Assembly (NCBI RefSeq): GCF_036569345.1
Contig: NZ_DATCQT010000134.1
Coordinates: 17,397-81,396 of the forward strand
Length of the DNA: 64,000 nt
From: Clostridium_AD sp036569345
GTDB lineage: Bacteria > Bacillota > Clostridia > Clostridiales > Clostridiaceae
Reading direction: 5' to 3'
The notes beneath the pieces are model-generated. The model was not told where the DNA came from, made no database searches, and saw nothing but the letters and a program-made list of their open reading frames with translations. A program made the position numbers and the translations under genes. Positions 17,159-26,006 of the stretch are shown here, piece after piece; within the stretch, counting starts at the first letter, position 1, and each line of letters begins with the position of its first letter.

Positions 17159-17758
17159 ATGAAATTTAAAGCAATAATGTTAACACTAGCACTAGGAGCT
17201 ACTTTATTAGTAGGATGTGGTTCTAAAGCAGCTGCACCAGCAACAACTACACCAGCACCAGCGGCAACTACACCAGCACCAGCAGCAACAACCACACCAG
17301 CACCAGCTGCAACAAATCCACCAGTAAAAGCTGATGTTGTGACAACAGCTTCAATAGTAGGCACCGAAGCTGCTTTCCAAAAAGCAGTAAGTAAAGATGG
17401 ATCTTGGATTATAGCAACAGTACAAGATTTAACTATTAGTAAAGAAATTGTTTTAGAAGGCGCATTTAAAAACGAAGCTAAAGCTACTGCACGTACAATC
17501 GCTCTTTATGCTCAAGACGCTGCAGGAAAAAAATCAGCTTCATATACTGTAACAGCACCAAAATTAACAGTTAAGAGTGAAAATACTACAATCAAAGGTG
17601 GAACATTTAAAGGTGATGTATATGTTGACGCTAAAGGATTTACAATAGTAGATGGTAAAGTAGAAGGTAATGTTACTTTTGCTACAGAAGCACTTAAATC
17701 TGCATTTAAACTAGGGGCCGGTGGATCTATAACTGGGACTACTGCAGTAGTAAAATAA
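17159..17758 (+). CDS. Lipoprotein with Ala/Pro/Thr linker and beta-solenoid-like domain
   Basis: 199 residues. A lipoprotein signal (KFKAIMLTLALGATLLVGC) places the lipidated Cys at position 20. A linker of repeated TTPAPAA units (about 25-55) follows, which probably spans the cell wall. The rest alternates short strands with Gly/Asn turns (LTVKSENTTIKGGTFKGDV, VDAKGFTIVDGKVEGNVTF), as in right-handed beta-helix or polymer-forming proteins. Codon use in the linker is GCA/CCA-rich. GGGGG precedes the ATG, and a promoter and terminator make it monocistronic. Function is unknown; it looks like a surface-anchored structural or binding protein. Confidence 0.75.
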   Translation: MKFKAIMLTLALGATLLVGCGSKAAAPATTTPAPAATTPAPAATTTPAPAATNPPVKADVVTTASIVGTEAAFQKAVSKDGSWIIATVQDLTISKEIVLEGAFKNEAKATARTIALYAQDAAGKKSASYTVTAPKLTVKSENTTIKGGTFKGDVYVDAKGFTIVDGKVEGNVTFATEALKSAFKLGAGGSITGTTAVVK

Positions 17759-17800
17759 TAACTTAGGTTATCTACTTTTAAAGTAGGTTACTTATAACAT

Positions 17801-17848
17801 AAAAAATCAGCTAATTCATTAGAAGTTAATGGGTTAGCTGATTTTTTA
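17801..17848 (+). terminator. Rho-independent terminator, near-copy of 15706
   Basis: Stem AAAAAATCAGCTAATTCATTA and its near complement, loop GAAGT, then a T run. It follows the lipoprotein gene and nearly duplicates the hairpin at 15706. Confidence 0.9.
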
Positions 17849-17980
17849 ATTGCGGGGAAAATAAATTTTTTTCATATGCACTTTCGCAAAACTCTTTTTA
17901 TTATAATCAATGTCTGATATACTTAGATAGTTTGTATAAACAATCAACAAAAATATTTTAAAATAGAAAGGTAAATAAAA

Positions 17981-19090
17981 ATGATAAAGTTTAAAAAACT
18001 AGGACTAAGCGATGATATTCTAAGTATGATTAAAATTCAAGGAATAAGTGAGCCAACGGAAATTCAAGAGCAAAGTATTAAATTAATAAAGGATGGCAAA
18101 GATGTTATAGCGGAGGCACAAACAGGAACTGGGAAAACACTTGCGTTTTTATTGCCAATGTTTGATAATATGTCAGCTGATATAAACACCATTCAAGGAT
18201 TAATAGTAACACCTACAAGAGAGCTAGCACTTCAGATAACTCAGGAAGCTAAAAAGATTGCAGGAGTTAAAAATTTGAATATTTTAGCAGCTTACGGTGG
18301 TAAAGATATAGGTGCGCAACTAAAAAAACTAAAAGGAAATATTCATCTTGTTATTGCAACTCCAGGAAGACTATTAGATCATCTTAGCCGTGGTACGGTG
18401 AAACTTGATAACCTTAAGACATTAGTATTAGATGAGGCAGATCAAATGCTTCTTATGGGATTTAAAAACGATATTGAGGCTATTTTAGAAAAAACATCTA
18501 AGAAGAGGCAAACTTTATGTTTTTCAGCAACCATGAGTTCAGAAGTAAAAAAAATGGCATACAAATATATGAATGATCCTATAGAAGTAATTATTAAAAA
18601 ACAAGAAACAACTCTTAAGAATATAAAACAGTTCTTAATAGAAACTACAGATAGAAAAAAACAAGAAGATTTATGTAAGGTAATGGACGAAGGTAATCCC
18701 TTTATGGCCATTATATTTTGTAGAACTAAAAGAAGAGTTGATGATCTTGAGGTAGCTCTTTATAAAAAGGGATACAATTGTAAAAAGCTACACTCAGATA
18801 TTACACAATCAAAAAGAGAAAAGATAATGAAAGAGTTTAAACACTGTGATATTCAGTATTTAATTGCCACAGATGTAGCATCCAGAGGGCTAGATATAAA
18901 TGGAGTTAGTCATGTTTATAACTACGATATACCTGAAACTGCTGAAGCGTATATACACCGCATTGGGAGAACAGGAAGAGCTGGCGAGGATGGATACACA
19001 TATTTATTTGCAGCACCTAAAGATAAATTTCTTTTAGATGCTATAGAAAAGAAAATTAAAGGTAAAATTCCTCGAAAAATTTTAGAGTAA
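17981..19090 (+). CDS. DEAD-box ATP-dependent RNA helicase
   Basis: 369 residues, the minimal two-RecA-domain core. Motifs in order: Q motif (EPTEIQEQS), motif I AQTGTGKT (46-53), PTRELA, TPGR, DEAD (151-154), SAT, and in domain 2 IIFCRTKRRVDD, ATDVASRGLDI and HRIGRTGRAG. There is no C-terminal RNA-binding extension as in DbpA or CshA, so it is probably a small RhlE/CshB-like helicase. These unwind short RNA duplexes in ribosome assembly, RNA decay or cold adaptation. GAAAGG precedes the ATG. It is transcribed alone and is convergent with the CNNM gene. Confidence 0.93.
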   Translation: MIKFKKLGLSDDILSMIKIQGISEPTEIQEQSIKLIKDGKDVIAEAQTGTGKTLAFLLPMFDNMSADINTIQGLIVTPTRELALQITQEAKKIAGVKNLNILAAYGGKDIGAQLKKLKGNIHLVIATPGRLLDHLSRGTVKLDNLKTLVLDEADQMLLMGFKNDIEAILEKTSKKRQTLCFSATMSSEVKKMAYKYMNDPIEVIIKKQETTLKNIKQFLIETTDRKKQEDLCKVMDEGNPFMAIIFCRTKRRVDDLEVALYKKGYNCKKLHSDITQSKREKIMKEFKHCDIQYLIATDVASRGLDINGVSHVYNYDIPETAEAYIHRIGRTGRAGEDGYTYLFAAPKDKFLLDAIEKKIKGKIPRKILE

Positions 19091-19092
19091 AT

Positions 19093-19132
19093 AAAAAACT
19101 TAAACTTGATTAAATCAAGTTTAAGTTTTTTA
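19093..19132. terminator. Bidirectional terminator
   Basis: AAAAAACTTAAACTTGATT pairs with its complement around a short AT loop, with T runs on both ends. It separates the convergent DEAD-box and CNNM genes. Confidence 0.85.
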
Positions 19133-19143
19133 TTTACATATAT

Positions 19144-20388
19144 TTAAGTTATAATTTTTAGTTTTACTATACGATTTTTACTAGTGTCTAGTATAATGAA
19201 TTTTGTATCGTTAAAATTTATTGTCTCACCTGTGGCTGGAAGTCTTCCATGTATTCCTGTAACATAACCACCTATGGAATCAAAATCATCCGACTCAATA
19301 TTAAGGCCTATCATTTCATTAACCATGCTTATTTTTGTATCACCATCAACAATGAATTCATCTTCTTTAATAATTTCTATTTTATCAGTATCATCGTCAT
19401 ATTCATCGTCTATATCTCCAACTATTTCTTCTACTAAATCTTCGATAGTAACAAGTCCAGCAGTACCACCATATTCATCCAGCAAAATTGCTATTGGTAC
19501 TCGTTTTAAACGCATGTCTGCAAATAAATCAACAGTACTTTTAAACTCGTAGCTAAAGTATGGTACACGCATATGTTTCTCTATACTGAATTCTTCTTTT
19601 CCATCTTCGAAGAAAATTAAATCTTTAATATATAAAACTCCGATAATATTATCAACAGTGTCTTCATATATAGGAAGTCTTGAGAATTGCTCTTCCCTGA
19701 AGATTTTTATTAGTTCTTCATAAGTTGAGTTTGCATTTGCTACAATCATATCAGTCCTTGGAGTCATAACATCTTTTGCTTGTGAATCTCCAAATTCAAA
19801 TACATTATAAATCATTTGCTTCTCTTCGCCTTCTAAAACCCCTTCCTCATGGCTTACATTAACCATAGTTTTTAACTCTTCTTCAGTAATAAAGGGCCTT
19901 TGCTTTCCGACTTCTCCACCAAATATTTTTATTATAGTATTTGTTATATAAATTAATACCATAGTAATTGGACTTAAAATGAAGGTAATTATACTTAGTG
20001 GCCGAACAAGACTTAAAGAAACTTTTTCGGAATTTTGTGCAGCTAATGATTTTGGTGTTATTTCCGCAAAAATCAATACAAGAATTGTCATTATAGCAGT
20101 CGCAATACCGACTCCAGAATCACCCCAATAATGTATAGCAAGAGAGGTTCCTAGTGCAGAGGCACCAATATTTGCAACGTTATTTCCTACCAAAATACCG
20201 GTTAAGAGTTTACTTGGGGTTTTAAGTAATTTATTAATTAAGTCAGCACCTTTAATTTCTGAATCTACCATATGTCTTAATCTAATTTTGCTCAAAGTCA
20301 TTAGAGAAGTTTCAGAGGCAGAGAAAAAGGCCGAAAATAGTAATAAAATCACTAAAGATATAATTTGCCACGTACCATCGGGGTCCAT
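19144..20388 (-). CDS. CNNM/CorC (HlyC-type) membrane protein with CBS pair
   Basis: About 414 residues from the ATG at 20388 (MDPDGTWQIISLVILLLFSA). A DUF21/CNNM transmembrane domain of 3-4 helices contains FSASETSLMTLS. Two CBS domains follow (VMTPRTDMI and LKRVPIAILLDEYGGTAGLVT) and then a CorC_HlyC C-terminal domain. Homologues are linked to Mg2+ or Co2+ efflux. AAGGAG lies upstream, with a somewhat long 12-base gap to the ATG; an ATT immediately before the ATG would have 9. An upstream in-frame start at 20466 lacks a ribosome binding site. The gene has its own terminator and is divergent from the hybrid kinase. Hemolysin annotations of this family are misleading. Confidence 0.9.
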   Translation of the reverse strand: MDPDGTWQIISLVILLLFSAFFSASETSLMTLSKIRLRHMVDSEIKGADLINKLLKTPSKLLTGILVGNNVANIGASALGTSLAIHYWGDSGVGIATAIMTILVLIFAEITPKSLAAQNSEKVSLSLVRPLSIITFILSPITMVLIYITNTIIKIFGGEVGKQRPFITEEELKTMVNVSHEEGVLEGEEKQMIYNVFEFGDSQAKDVMTPRTDMIVANANSTYEELIKIFREEQFSRLPIYEDTVDNIIGVLYIKDLIFFEDGKEEFSIEKHMRVPYFSYEFKSTVDLFADMRLKRVPIAILLDEYGGTAGLVTIEDLVEEIVGDIDDEYDDDTDKIEIIKEDEFIVDGDTKISMVNEMIGLNIESDDFDSIGGYVTGIHGRLPATGETINFNDTKFIILDTSKNRIVKLKIIT

Positions 20389-20613
20389 AATATTTTCACA
20401 CTCCTTAAGAATAGAACATACGAAAATTATATCATAAAATGAAAGATAGTTAAATAAATTTATCATTTACGCTTTAAATAACTGTATTTCATTGTATATA
20501 CTTAGTTAATATGAAGATGAAACTATAATGAAAAGTAGTATTTAATATGGTATTATATATTGTGTGCATTTTTTTAAAATGGTACTCTAATACAGTGAAG
20601 AAGGAGTTAATTT

Positions 20614-23600
20614 ATGGTAGTAATTAAGACTCATAGAATAAAACTATTTATTTTACTATCAATAACTTTAATTGTGTTTGTTACAATAATTAAAGGAAGT
20701 AGTGAAATTAGCCACACAAAAAAGAAAATACCCATAGCAGAAAAGGGGGTATTAGATTTAAGAAATTGGGATTTTAAAAAGGATGGTATGATTAAACTTA
20801 ATGGTGGATGGGAGTTTTATGATAATAAATTGCTTTTACCTCAAAATTTTGCGAATACTCCTTTGGGAACTAGTAGTTATAGACATCTACCGGATGTTTT
20901 AAAGCAACAGGAATATTGTACATATAGATTGAAGCTGCTTATGAATAATAAGGAGGAGCTTTATTCAGTAAAGATAGGTTTTATCCAAAGTGCGTATGAA
21001 CTTTGGGCTGACGATAAATTAATAAACTCTGTAGGACAAGTTGGCAAAACTAAAAATGAAATGATTCCGCAAAAGGACCCAACTATAGACTCTTTTTATG
21101 TGAAAAATGGTGAAATCTATTTAGTCCTTAGAGTTAGTAATTTTTATAATAAATATGGACATATAGATACGTTAGTACTTGGAAATTCAGAAAAGATTAC
21201 AACTATAAGAGAGAATAAATTAGCACTGAGTTTATTTATTTTTGGATGTACCATTATGGCTGCTATATTCAGCTTTGGAGTATTTGTTAATAGAAGAAAA
21301 GACAAGGGTCAATTATATTTTGCAATTGTTTGCGTAATAATTGCCATTAGGACATTATTTATTGGTAAAGGATTTCTAACCCCACTATTACCTGACCTTA
21401 ATTATACTTTAGCTGCAAAATTAAAACTTTGGACATTTTATGCATACATTCCATTCATTATGTTGTTTATAGATAATTCTTACAAAAAAATTATGTCACG
21501 TAAATTAGTGAAAATATCTAATTATTTAGCTTTGGTATTTACCTTGATTGTAATTTTCATTCCAGTTCAGTATTATTTATACTATATAGCACCTTTTGAA
21601 GCATTAGCTTTAACATTGATATTTTATATGATGTATACAATTTCTGAAAAATATATACAGAGGCAACAAACTGATTTTATAGTTGTGGTAGGGCTGTTTG
21701 CATTATTTATCACAAGAATTAACGATATCTTGTATGAATACAGTATCATATTTACGGATTCATTTGCATCACAAGGTATATTATTATTTATTATTGTGAA
21801 TTATTATGTTTTAGCAAAAAGGCAAGCTAATGAACTTTCAAGAGTTGAGAATAATAGTGCTAAACTTAGATCTTTAAATGACTTAAAAGATGATTTTCTT
21901 GCTGTAACTTCTCATGAGTTAAAGACTCCATTAAATGGGATTATTGGATTAACTGAAGGAATAGTAAATAATAAATATGCTAATATAGATACAGAGCTCA
22001 GGGAGGAACTGTTTTTGGTGAATTCTAGTGCTAAAAGATTATCTAACTTGGTTAATGATATGATGATATTCTCTAAGCTTAAAAATAATCAAATTGTTTT
22101 GCATACCAAATCTATTAATATAAGCAATGTGGTAGATATGGTAATAAAATTTAGTGAAATATCAATAAACAATAAAAATGTTGTTTTTAAAAATTTTATA
22201 AACAAAGATACACCTTATGTGTTTGGAGATGAGGATAGAATTCAGCAAATTTTATATAATTTATTGAGTAATTCTATAAAATTTACACATGAAGGGGAAA
22301 TAATATTATCTTATGTCGTAAAAAAACCTTTTGTTGAAATTTGTGTTGCAGACACCGGAATAGGAATTCCAGAGCATGAAATTCATAAAATTTTTAATAG
22401 ATATGAGCAGGTGGATGGAATTTCAGAGAAATATGGTGGTACTGGGGTAGGGCTTTATGTAACTAAAGAGCTTATTCAAATACAGGGTGGTACCATTAAG
22501 GTTTCTTCGGTTATAGGGGGTGGGAGTAAATTTATTTTTACTCTTCCATTATGCACTGAGGAAGAGCTAAAGAGTAATCTTCATGAAAATCTCTATAATA
22601 AAGATAATGAAGAGACCGCAGAAATGCTAGCAACATATTCAAAACATCTAGAGATAAAACCTAACGTAGTAAGTGTATCTATGGAGAATGTTAGAAAAAT
22701 TATTAATGAAAATATAGATTCAAGTAGTAAAGATAAGTACAAGATTTTAATAGTTGATGATGAGTATGTAAATCTTAAGGTATTAAAGAATTATCTATCA
22801 AATGGAACTTTTGAAATCTTAGAAGCATCATCAGGCACTGACGCATTGAGAGTAATCGATGAAAATGTAGATTTAGATTTGGTAATTCTTGATTTGATGA
22901 TGCCTGATATTTCAGGGAATGATGTGTGTGTGATTATTAGGGAAAAACAATCCATTTTTGAACTTCCAGTGTTAATTATGACTGCAGATAGTAGCGTAGA
23001 ACATTTAGTTTTGGCATTTGAGTGTGGTGCAAATGATTATTTAAATAAACCTTTTAATATGCATGAACTGCTCTGTAGAATAAATACTTTGATAACATTA
23101 AAGCACTCAGTAAAAAAAGCCCTATCATTAGTACATGAGCTTGGAATAGCTAAAAATCAAGTTGAAACTCTTAGCGTGCAAAATGCAGAAGCCACTAGGC
23201 GGGTAGAAGAGCTTATAGCATATGACAAGGTGAAAACGGATTTTTTAACTAATATGTCACATGAACTTAGAACTCCTCTAAATGTAATTTGTAGTACAGT
23301 ACAGTTGTTAAAATCCTTGGACGGATCAAAAAAATTAGGTGAAGAAAAAATTAAATATTATATTAATATAATGAATCAAAATTCTCTAAGGTTACTTAGA
23401 CTTATTAATAACATAATAGATACAACTAAAATTGATGCAGATTATATAAGCCTTAATCTTAAAAATGGCGATATAGTATATGTTGTTGAAGAAATATCGC
23501 AATCTGTAGCTGAGTATATAAAAAGTCATGGTATAACCCTTATATTTGATACTGATGTAGAGGAAAAAATAATTGCATTTGATGAAGAAAAAATTGAAAG

Positions 23601-24018
23601 AATTATGTTGAATTTATTATCCAATGCAGTTAAATTTACTAAGAGAAATGGAAGCATTCTAGTTAATATTTCTGATGATGTAGGGTTTATTGAAATATCT
23701 ATAAAAGACACAGGTATAGGAATTCCAAAAGGTAAGTTAGATTTTATTTTTGAACGTTTTGCACAAATTGATAAATCTACATCAAGACAAAATGAGGGGA
23801 GTGGCATAGGACTCGCATTAGTAAAATCCCTTGTAGAAATGCATGGAGGTAAAATTAGTGCGTATAGTGTCGAGGGAGAAGGAAGCGAATTCATAATAAC
23901 TCTACCAGTTAAAACAGTTGATAGAGAAGAGGAGGAAAATAATCTTAATAATAAAGAGGTCTTTGAAAAAAATTATGAACAAAATCTATCAATAGAATTT
24001 TCCGATATATATAAATAG
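20614..24018 (+). CDS. Hybrid sensor histidine kinase (7TMR-DISM, two kinase modules, receiver)
   Basis: 1134 residues. One N-terminal membrane segment and an extracytoplasmic jelly-roll-like sensor (7TMR-DISMED2, about 40-190: LRNWDFKKDGMIKLNGGWEF) are followed by about seven membrane helices (200-400). Kinase module 1 has its H-box His at 434 (SHELKTPLNG) and a HATPase with DTGIGIP. A receiver domain has phospho-acceptor Asp760 (LVILDLMMPD). Kinase module 2 has His883 (MSHELRTPLN) and a second HATPase. The DISM sensor probably binds a carbohydrate-like ligand outside the cell. Two complete kinase modules flanking one receiver in one chain is uncommon and suggests a phosphorelay whose output protein is encoded elsewhere. 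GAAGGAG precedes the ATG. Confidence 0.9.
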   Translation: MVVIKTHRIKLFILLSITLIVFVTIIKGSSEISHTKKKIPIAEKGVLDLRNWDFKKDGMIKLNGGWEFYDNKLLLPQNFANTPLGTSSYRHLPDVLKQQEYCTYRLKLLMNNKEELYSVKIGFIQSAYELWADDKLINSVGQVGKTKNEMIPQKDPTIDSFYVKNGEIYLVLRVSNFYNKYGHIDTLVLGNSEKITTIRENKLALSLFIFGCTIMAAIFSFGVFVNRRKDKGQLYFAIVCVIIAIRTLFIGKGFLTPLLPDLNYTLAAKLKLWTFYAYIPFIMLFIDNSYKKIMSRKLVKISNYLALVFTLIVIFIPVQYYLYYIAPFEALALTLIFYMMYTISEKYIQRQQTDFIVVVGLFALFITRINDILYEYSIIFTDSFASQGILLFIIVNYYVLAKRQANELSRVENNSAKLRSLNDLKDDFLAVTSHELKTPLNGIIGLTEGIVNNKYANIDTELREELFLVNSSAKRLSNLVNDMMIFSKLKNNQIVLHTKSINISNVVDMVIKFSEISINNKNVVFKNFINKDTPYVFGDEDRIQQILYNLLSNSIKFTHEGEIILSYVVKKPFVEICVADTGIGIPEHEIHKIFNRYEQVDGISEKYGGTGVGLYVTKELIQIQGGTIKVSSVIGGGSKFIFTLPLCTEEELKSNLHENLYNKDNEETAEMLATYSKHLEIKPNVVSVSMENVRKIINENIDSSSKDKYKILIVDDEYVNLKVLKNYLSNGTFEILEASSGTDALRVIDENVDLDLVILDLMMPDISGNDVCVIIREKQSIFELPVLIMTADSSVEHLVLAFECGANDYLNKPFNMHELLCRINTLITLKHSVKKALSLVHELGIAKNQVETLSVQNAEATRRVEELIAYDKVKTDFLTNMSHELRTPLNVICSTVQLLKSLDGSKKLGEEKIKYYINIMNQNSLRLLRLINNIIDTTKIDADYISLNLKNGDIVYVVEEISQSVAEYIKSHGITLIFDTDVEEKIIAFDEEKIERIMLNLLSNAVKFTKRNGSILVNISDDVGFIEISIKDTGIGIPKGKLDFIFERFAQIDKSTSRQNEGSGIGLALVKSLVEMHGGKISAYSVEGEGSEFIITLPVKTVDREEEENNLNNKEVFEKNYEQNLSIEFSDIYK

Positions 24019-24064
24019 ATTTTATGTTTCTATAGAAATATAGTTTTATAAGGTAACTATGTGG

Positions 24065-24092
24065 GAACAATATAAATAAAACTAATTTAAGT
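24065..24092 (+). repeat. 28-bp dispersed repeat, copy 1
   Basis: The 28 bases from GAACAATATAA to AATTTAAGT are identical to 32509-32536, about 8.4 kb away. Flanks differ. It is possibly a relic of a mobile element end. Confidence 0.8.
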
Positions 24093-24133
24093 GTCAACTG
24101 AATTTGAAAATGTCCCAAAAAGTTTTAATTATT

Positions 24134-24162
24134 AGCACCAGCAATAGCTGGTGCTTTGTTGT
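24134..24162 (+). terminator. Terminator after the hybrid kinase
   Basis: AGCACCAGC pairs with GCTGGTGCT around loop AATA, followed by TTTGTTGTT. It lies 116 bases downstream of the kinase stop. Confidence 0.7.
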
Positions 24163-24325
24163 TGCTACTGGAAGAGTTTAAAGCAATGCAGCTTTTTATT
24201 CAAATTTAATAGGTGTAAAGTCACCAGTAATAGCATCAAATGGGGCTATTATAAAAGAAAAGTTAACAGACAAAGTTATTTATAAAAATGAATTAGGTAT
24301 TGAAAATTATAGAGGTTTGCAATAA
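24161..24325 (+). pseudogene. Remnant of a Cof-type HAD phosphatase
   Basis: A single frame reads VATGRV, a stop, then SNAAFYSNLIGVKSPVIASN, GAIIKEKLTDKVIYKNELGI and ends at a TAA. ATGR (HAD motif II context) followed by a helix and PVIASNGAII is the classic pattern of Cof/YidA phosphatases. The DxDGT nucleophile region, which should lie upstream, is replaced by the kinase terminator, and one internal TAA interrupts the frame. About 55 of some 270 residues survive, with no ribosome binding site. It is a decayed fragment, bounded upstream by the 28-bp repeat, which suggests past insertion or deletion. Confidence 0.6.
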
Positions 24326-24505
24326 AGATAAATTAAAGTTAAATTTAAATACTCATAACAGTATAATTAGCTCCAGTAGACATATATATGTTATTACAAA
24401 ATATCTATTTCTTAAATCTATGATGAATTAAAATATTGATGCTAAGAAGCTTTTTTTTTACACTTAAAACTTGAATATTTATTTCAATACAGTTTATAAT
24501 AAAGG
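24326..24505. other. Upstream region of the first LevR gene
   Basis: AT-rich sequence between the HAD remnant and the 9-bp repeats. No gene, ribosome binding site or convincing hairpin was seen. A possible -10 box TATAAT lies at about 24495, just before the repeats. Confidence 0.4.
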
Positions 24506-24541
24506 AAGTGTATTAAGTGTATTAAGTGTATTAAGTGTATT
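24506..24541 (+). promoter_or_regulatory. Four tandem 9-bp repeats AAGTGTATT, probable LevR-type operator
   Basis: AAGTGTATT is repeated four times head to tail just before the start of the first LevR gene. The same core occurs three times upstream of the second LevR gene (44484-44559) and, as AAGTGTATCA, as an inverted pair 80-165 bases upstream of the sigma-54 PTS promoter. This suggests autoregulation by the LevR proteins; binding is inferred. Confidence 0.6.
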
Positions 24542-24560
24542 AATCTTTGGGAGTGATAAT

Positions 24561-26000
24561 TTGAAGAGAAGCGAAAAAATCTATGAGTATATTGCTGAAA
24601 AAACAGATAAATTTAATCGTGAAAACTTAGTGGAAAAAATCGGTTTTAGCGCAGCTGAAATATCTCAGAGTTTAGATATTTTAAGAAATAACGTAAGTAT
24701 GGAATTAAATGAATTGCTTAGACAGGATAGAATAATAAAAATAAAATCTAGACCTGTGTTATACGTTGATAATGCTTGTTTAGAAAGAATTTTGAATAAA
24801 AAGTTGCCAGTTGGGCCAATAGAAGTAAAAAATTTAAATGAGTTTTTCTTGGAAAAAAATGAAACTAGCCAGGAAGAATGTCCTTTTGATAAACTTATTG
24901 GAGCACAAACTAGTCTTAAAAATCAAATTGAACAGGCAAAAGCTGCAATACTTTATCCTCCAAATGGTTTGCACACATTAATTGTTGGTCAAACAGGAGT
25001 TGGTAAAACCTTGTTTGCAAATATGATGTACAAGCAAGCAAAGTATTGGAAAAAATTAGATGAAAACTCACCATTTATAGTATTTAATTGTGCTGATTAT
25101 TATAATAATCCTCAACTTTTAACCTCACAACTGTTTGGACATATTAAAGGAGCATACACCGGTGCTGATAGCGAAAAGGCTGGAATTGTTGAAAAAGCAG
25201 ATACCGGTATATTATTTCTAGATGAAATACACAGATTACCACCAGAAGGACAGGAAATGTTGTTTTATTTTATGGATACAGGTATGTTTAATAGATTAGG
25301 AGAGACAGAGAGAAACAGAAAATCTTGCGTTTTAATAATTGGAGCCACTACGGAGGAGCCCAATTCATCACTACTAAAGACATTTGTAAGAAGAATACCA
25401 ATAATTATAACTATTCCTAACTTTGATAAAAGGACAGCCAGTGATAAAGTTGATTTTATCAAATTTTTATTAGCCAATGAGGCACATAGAGTAAACAAAG
25501 TAATAAAAATTGAAGATGAAGCAGTAAAGGCAATTATTGGAAGCACATCTTATGGAAATATTGGTCAGATGAAATCAAATATTCAACTTATTTGCGCTAA
25601 GGGTTTTTTAAATAGTATCAATAATAAGGATTTTATAGAAATAGATTTTAATTCGTTGCCTTCAGAAATTAAAAGCGGATTATTTTATCTAAGTGGCAAA
25701 CGTAAAGAAATGGAAGAAATATCTGGCTATTTAGATTCGCAACTAATAGTTACTTCAGAAGGTCACAGTGTATTAATTGAAAAAGATCCTTATGATCCAC
25801 CTTTTAATTTATACAAAATAATAGAAGATAAGGCAGCAATTTTGAAAAAAGGAGGTGCAGATGAGGAGTATATAAACAATTTTATTACAACTGATATCAA
25901 TGTGCATATTAAATCCTTTTATAACAAGGTTAAAAATGATGAGGATGGTAGAAGTAAAATATTAAAAATAGTAGATGAAGATATTCTTAAATTTTCATAA
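24561..26000 (+). CDS. levR: LevR-type sigma-54 activator, N-terminal half (in-frame stop at codon 480)
   Basis: 479 residues from a TTG start (GGGAGTGAT upstream) matching the start of the intact paralogue at 44612. An N-terminal HTH region is followed by the AAA+ sigma-54 interaction domain with Walker A GQTGVGKT, a GAYTGA loop (usual GAFTGA) and Walker B ILFLDEIHR. The frame stops at TAA 25998-26000 and resumes in the same frame at 26001. Aligned to the paralogue (LQFAEQVRELVE), the stop replaces a Glu codon, so one GAA to TAA change would explain it. The product would keep HTH and ATPase but lose both PRDs and the PTS-like domains, and could act constitutively. The symbol is by family; the target is probably the PTS operon at 27.6 kb. 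Confidence 0.8.
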   Translation: MKRSEKIYEYIAEKTDKFNRENLVEKIGFSAAEISQSLDILRNNVSMELNELLRQDRIIKIKSRPVLYVDNACLERILNKKLPVGPIEVKNLNEFFLEKNETSQEECPFDKLIGAQTSLKNQIEQAKAAILYPPNGLHTLIVGQTGVGKTLFANMMYKQAKYWKKLDENSPFIVFNCADYYNNPQLLTSQLFGHIKGAYTGADSEKAGIVEKADTGILFLDEIHRLPPEGQEMLFYFMDTGMFNRLGETERNRKSCVLIIGATTEEPNSSLLKTFVRRIPIIITIPNFDKRTASDKVDFIKFLLANEAHRVNKVIKIEDEAVKAIIGSTSYGNIGQMKSNIQLICAKGFLNSINNKDFIEIDFNSLPSEIKSGLFYLSGKRKEMEEISGYLDSQLIVTSEGHSVLIEKDPYDPPFNLYKIIEDKAAILKKGGADEEYINNFITTDINVHIKSFYNKVKNDEDGRSKILKIVDEDILKFS

Positions 26001-26006
26001 GAAATA

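Noticed and set aside
17155..17364. 69-codon minus-strand frame opposite the lipoprotein
   Set aside because: Its Ala/Gly/Val-only sequence is the mirror of the PAPAATT linker; no ribosome binding site.
24506..24541. VLSVLSVLSVL extension at the N-terminus of the first LevR gene
   Set aside because: This is the 9-bp operator array read in frame; the TTG at 24561 has the ribosome binding site and matches the paralogue start.
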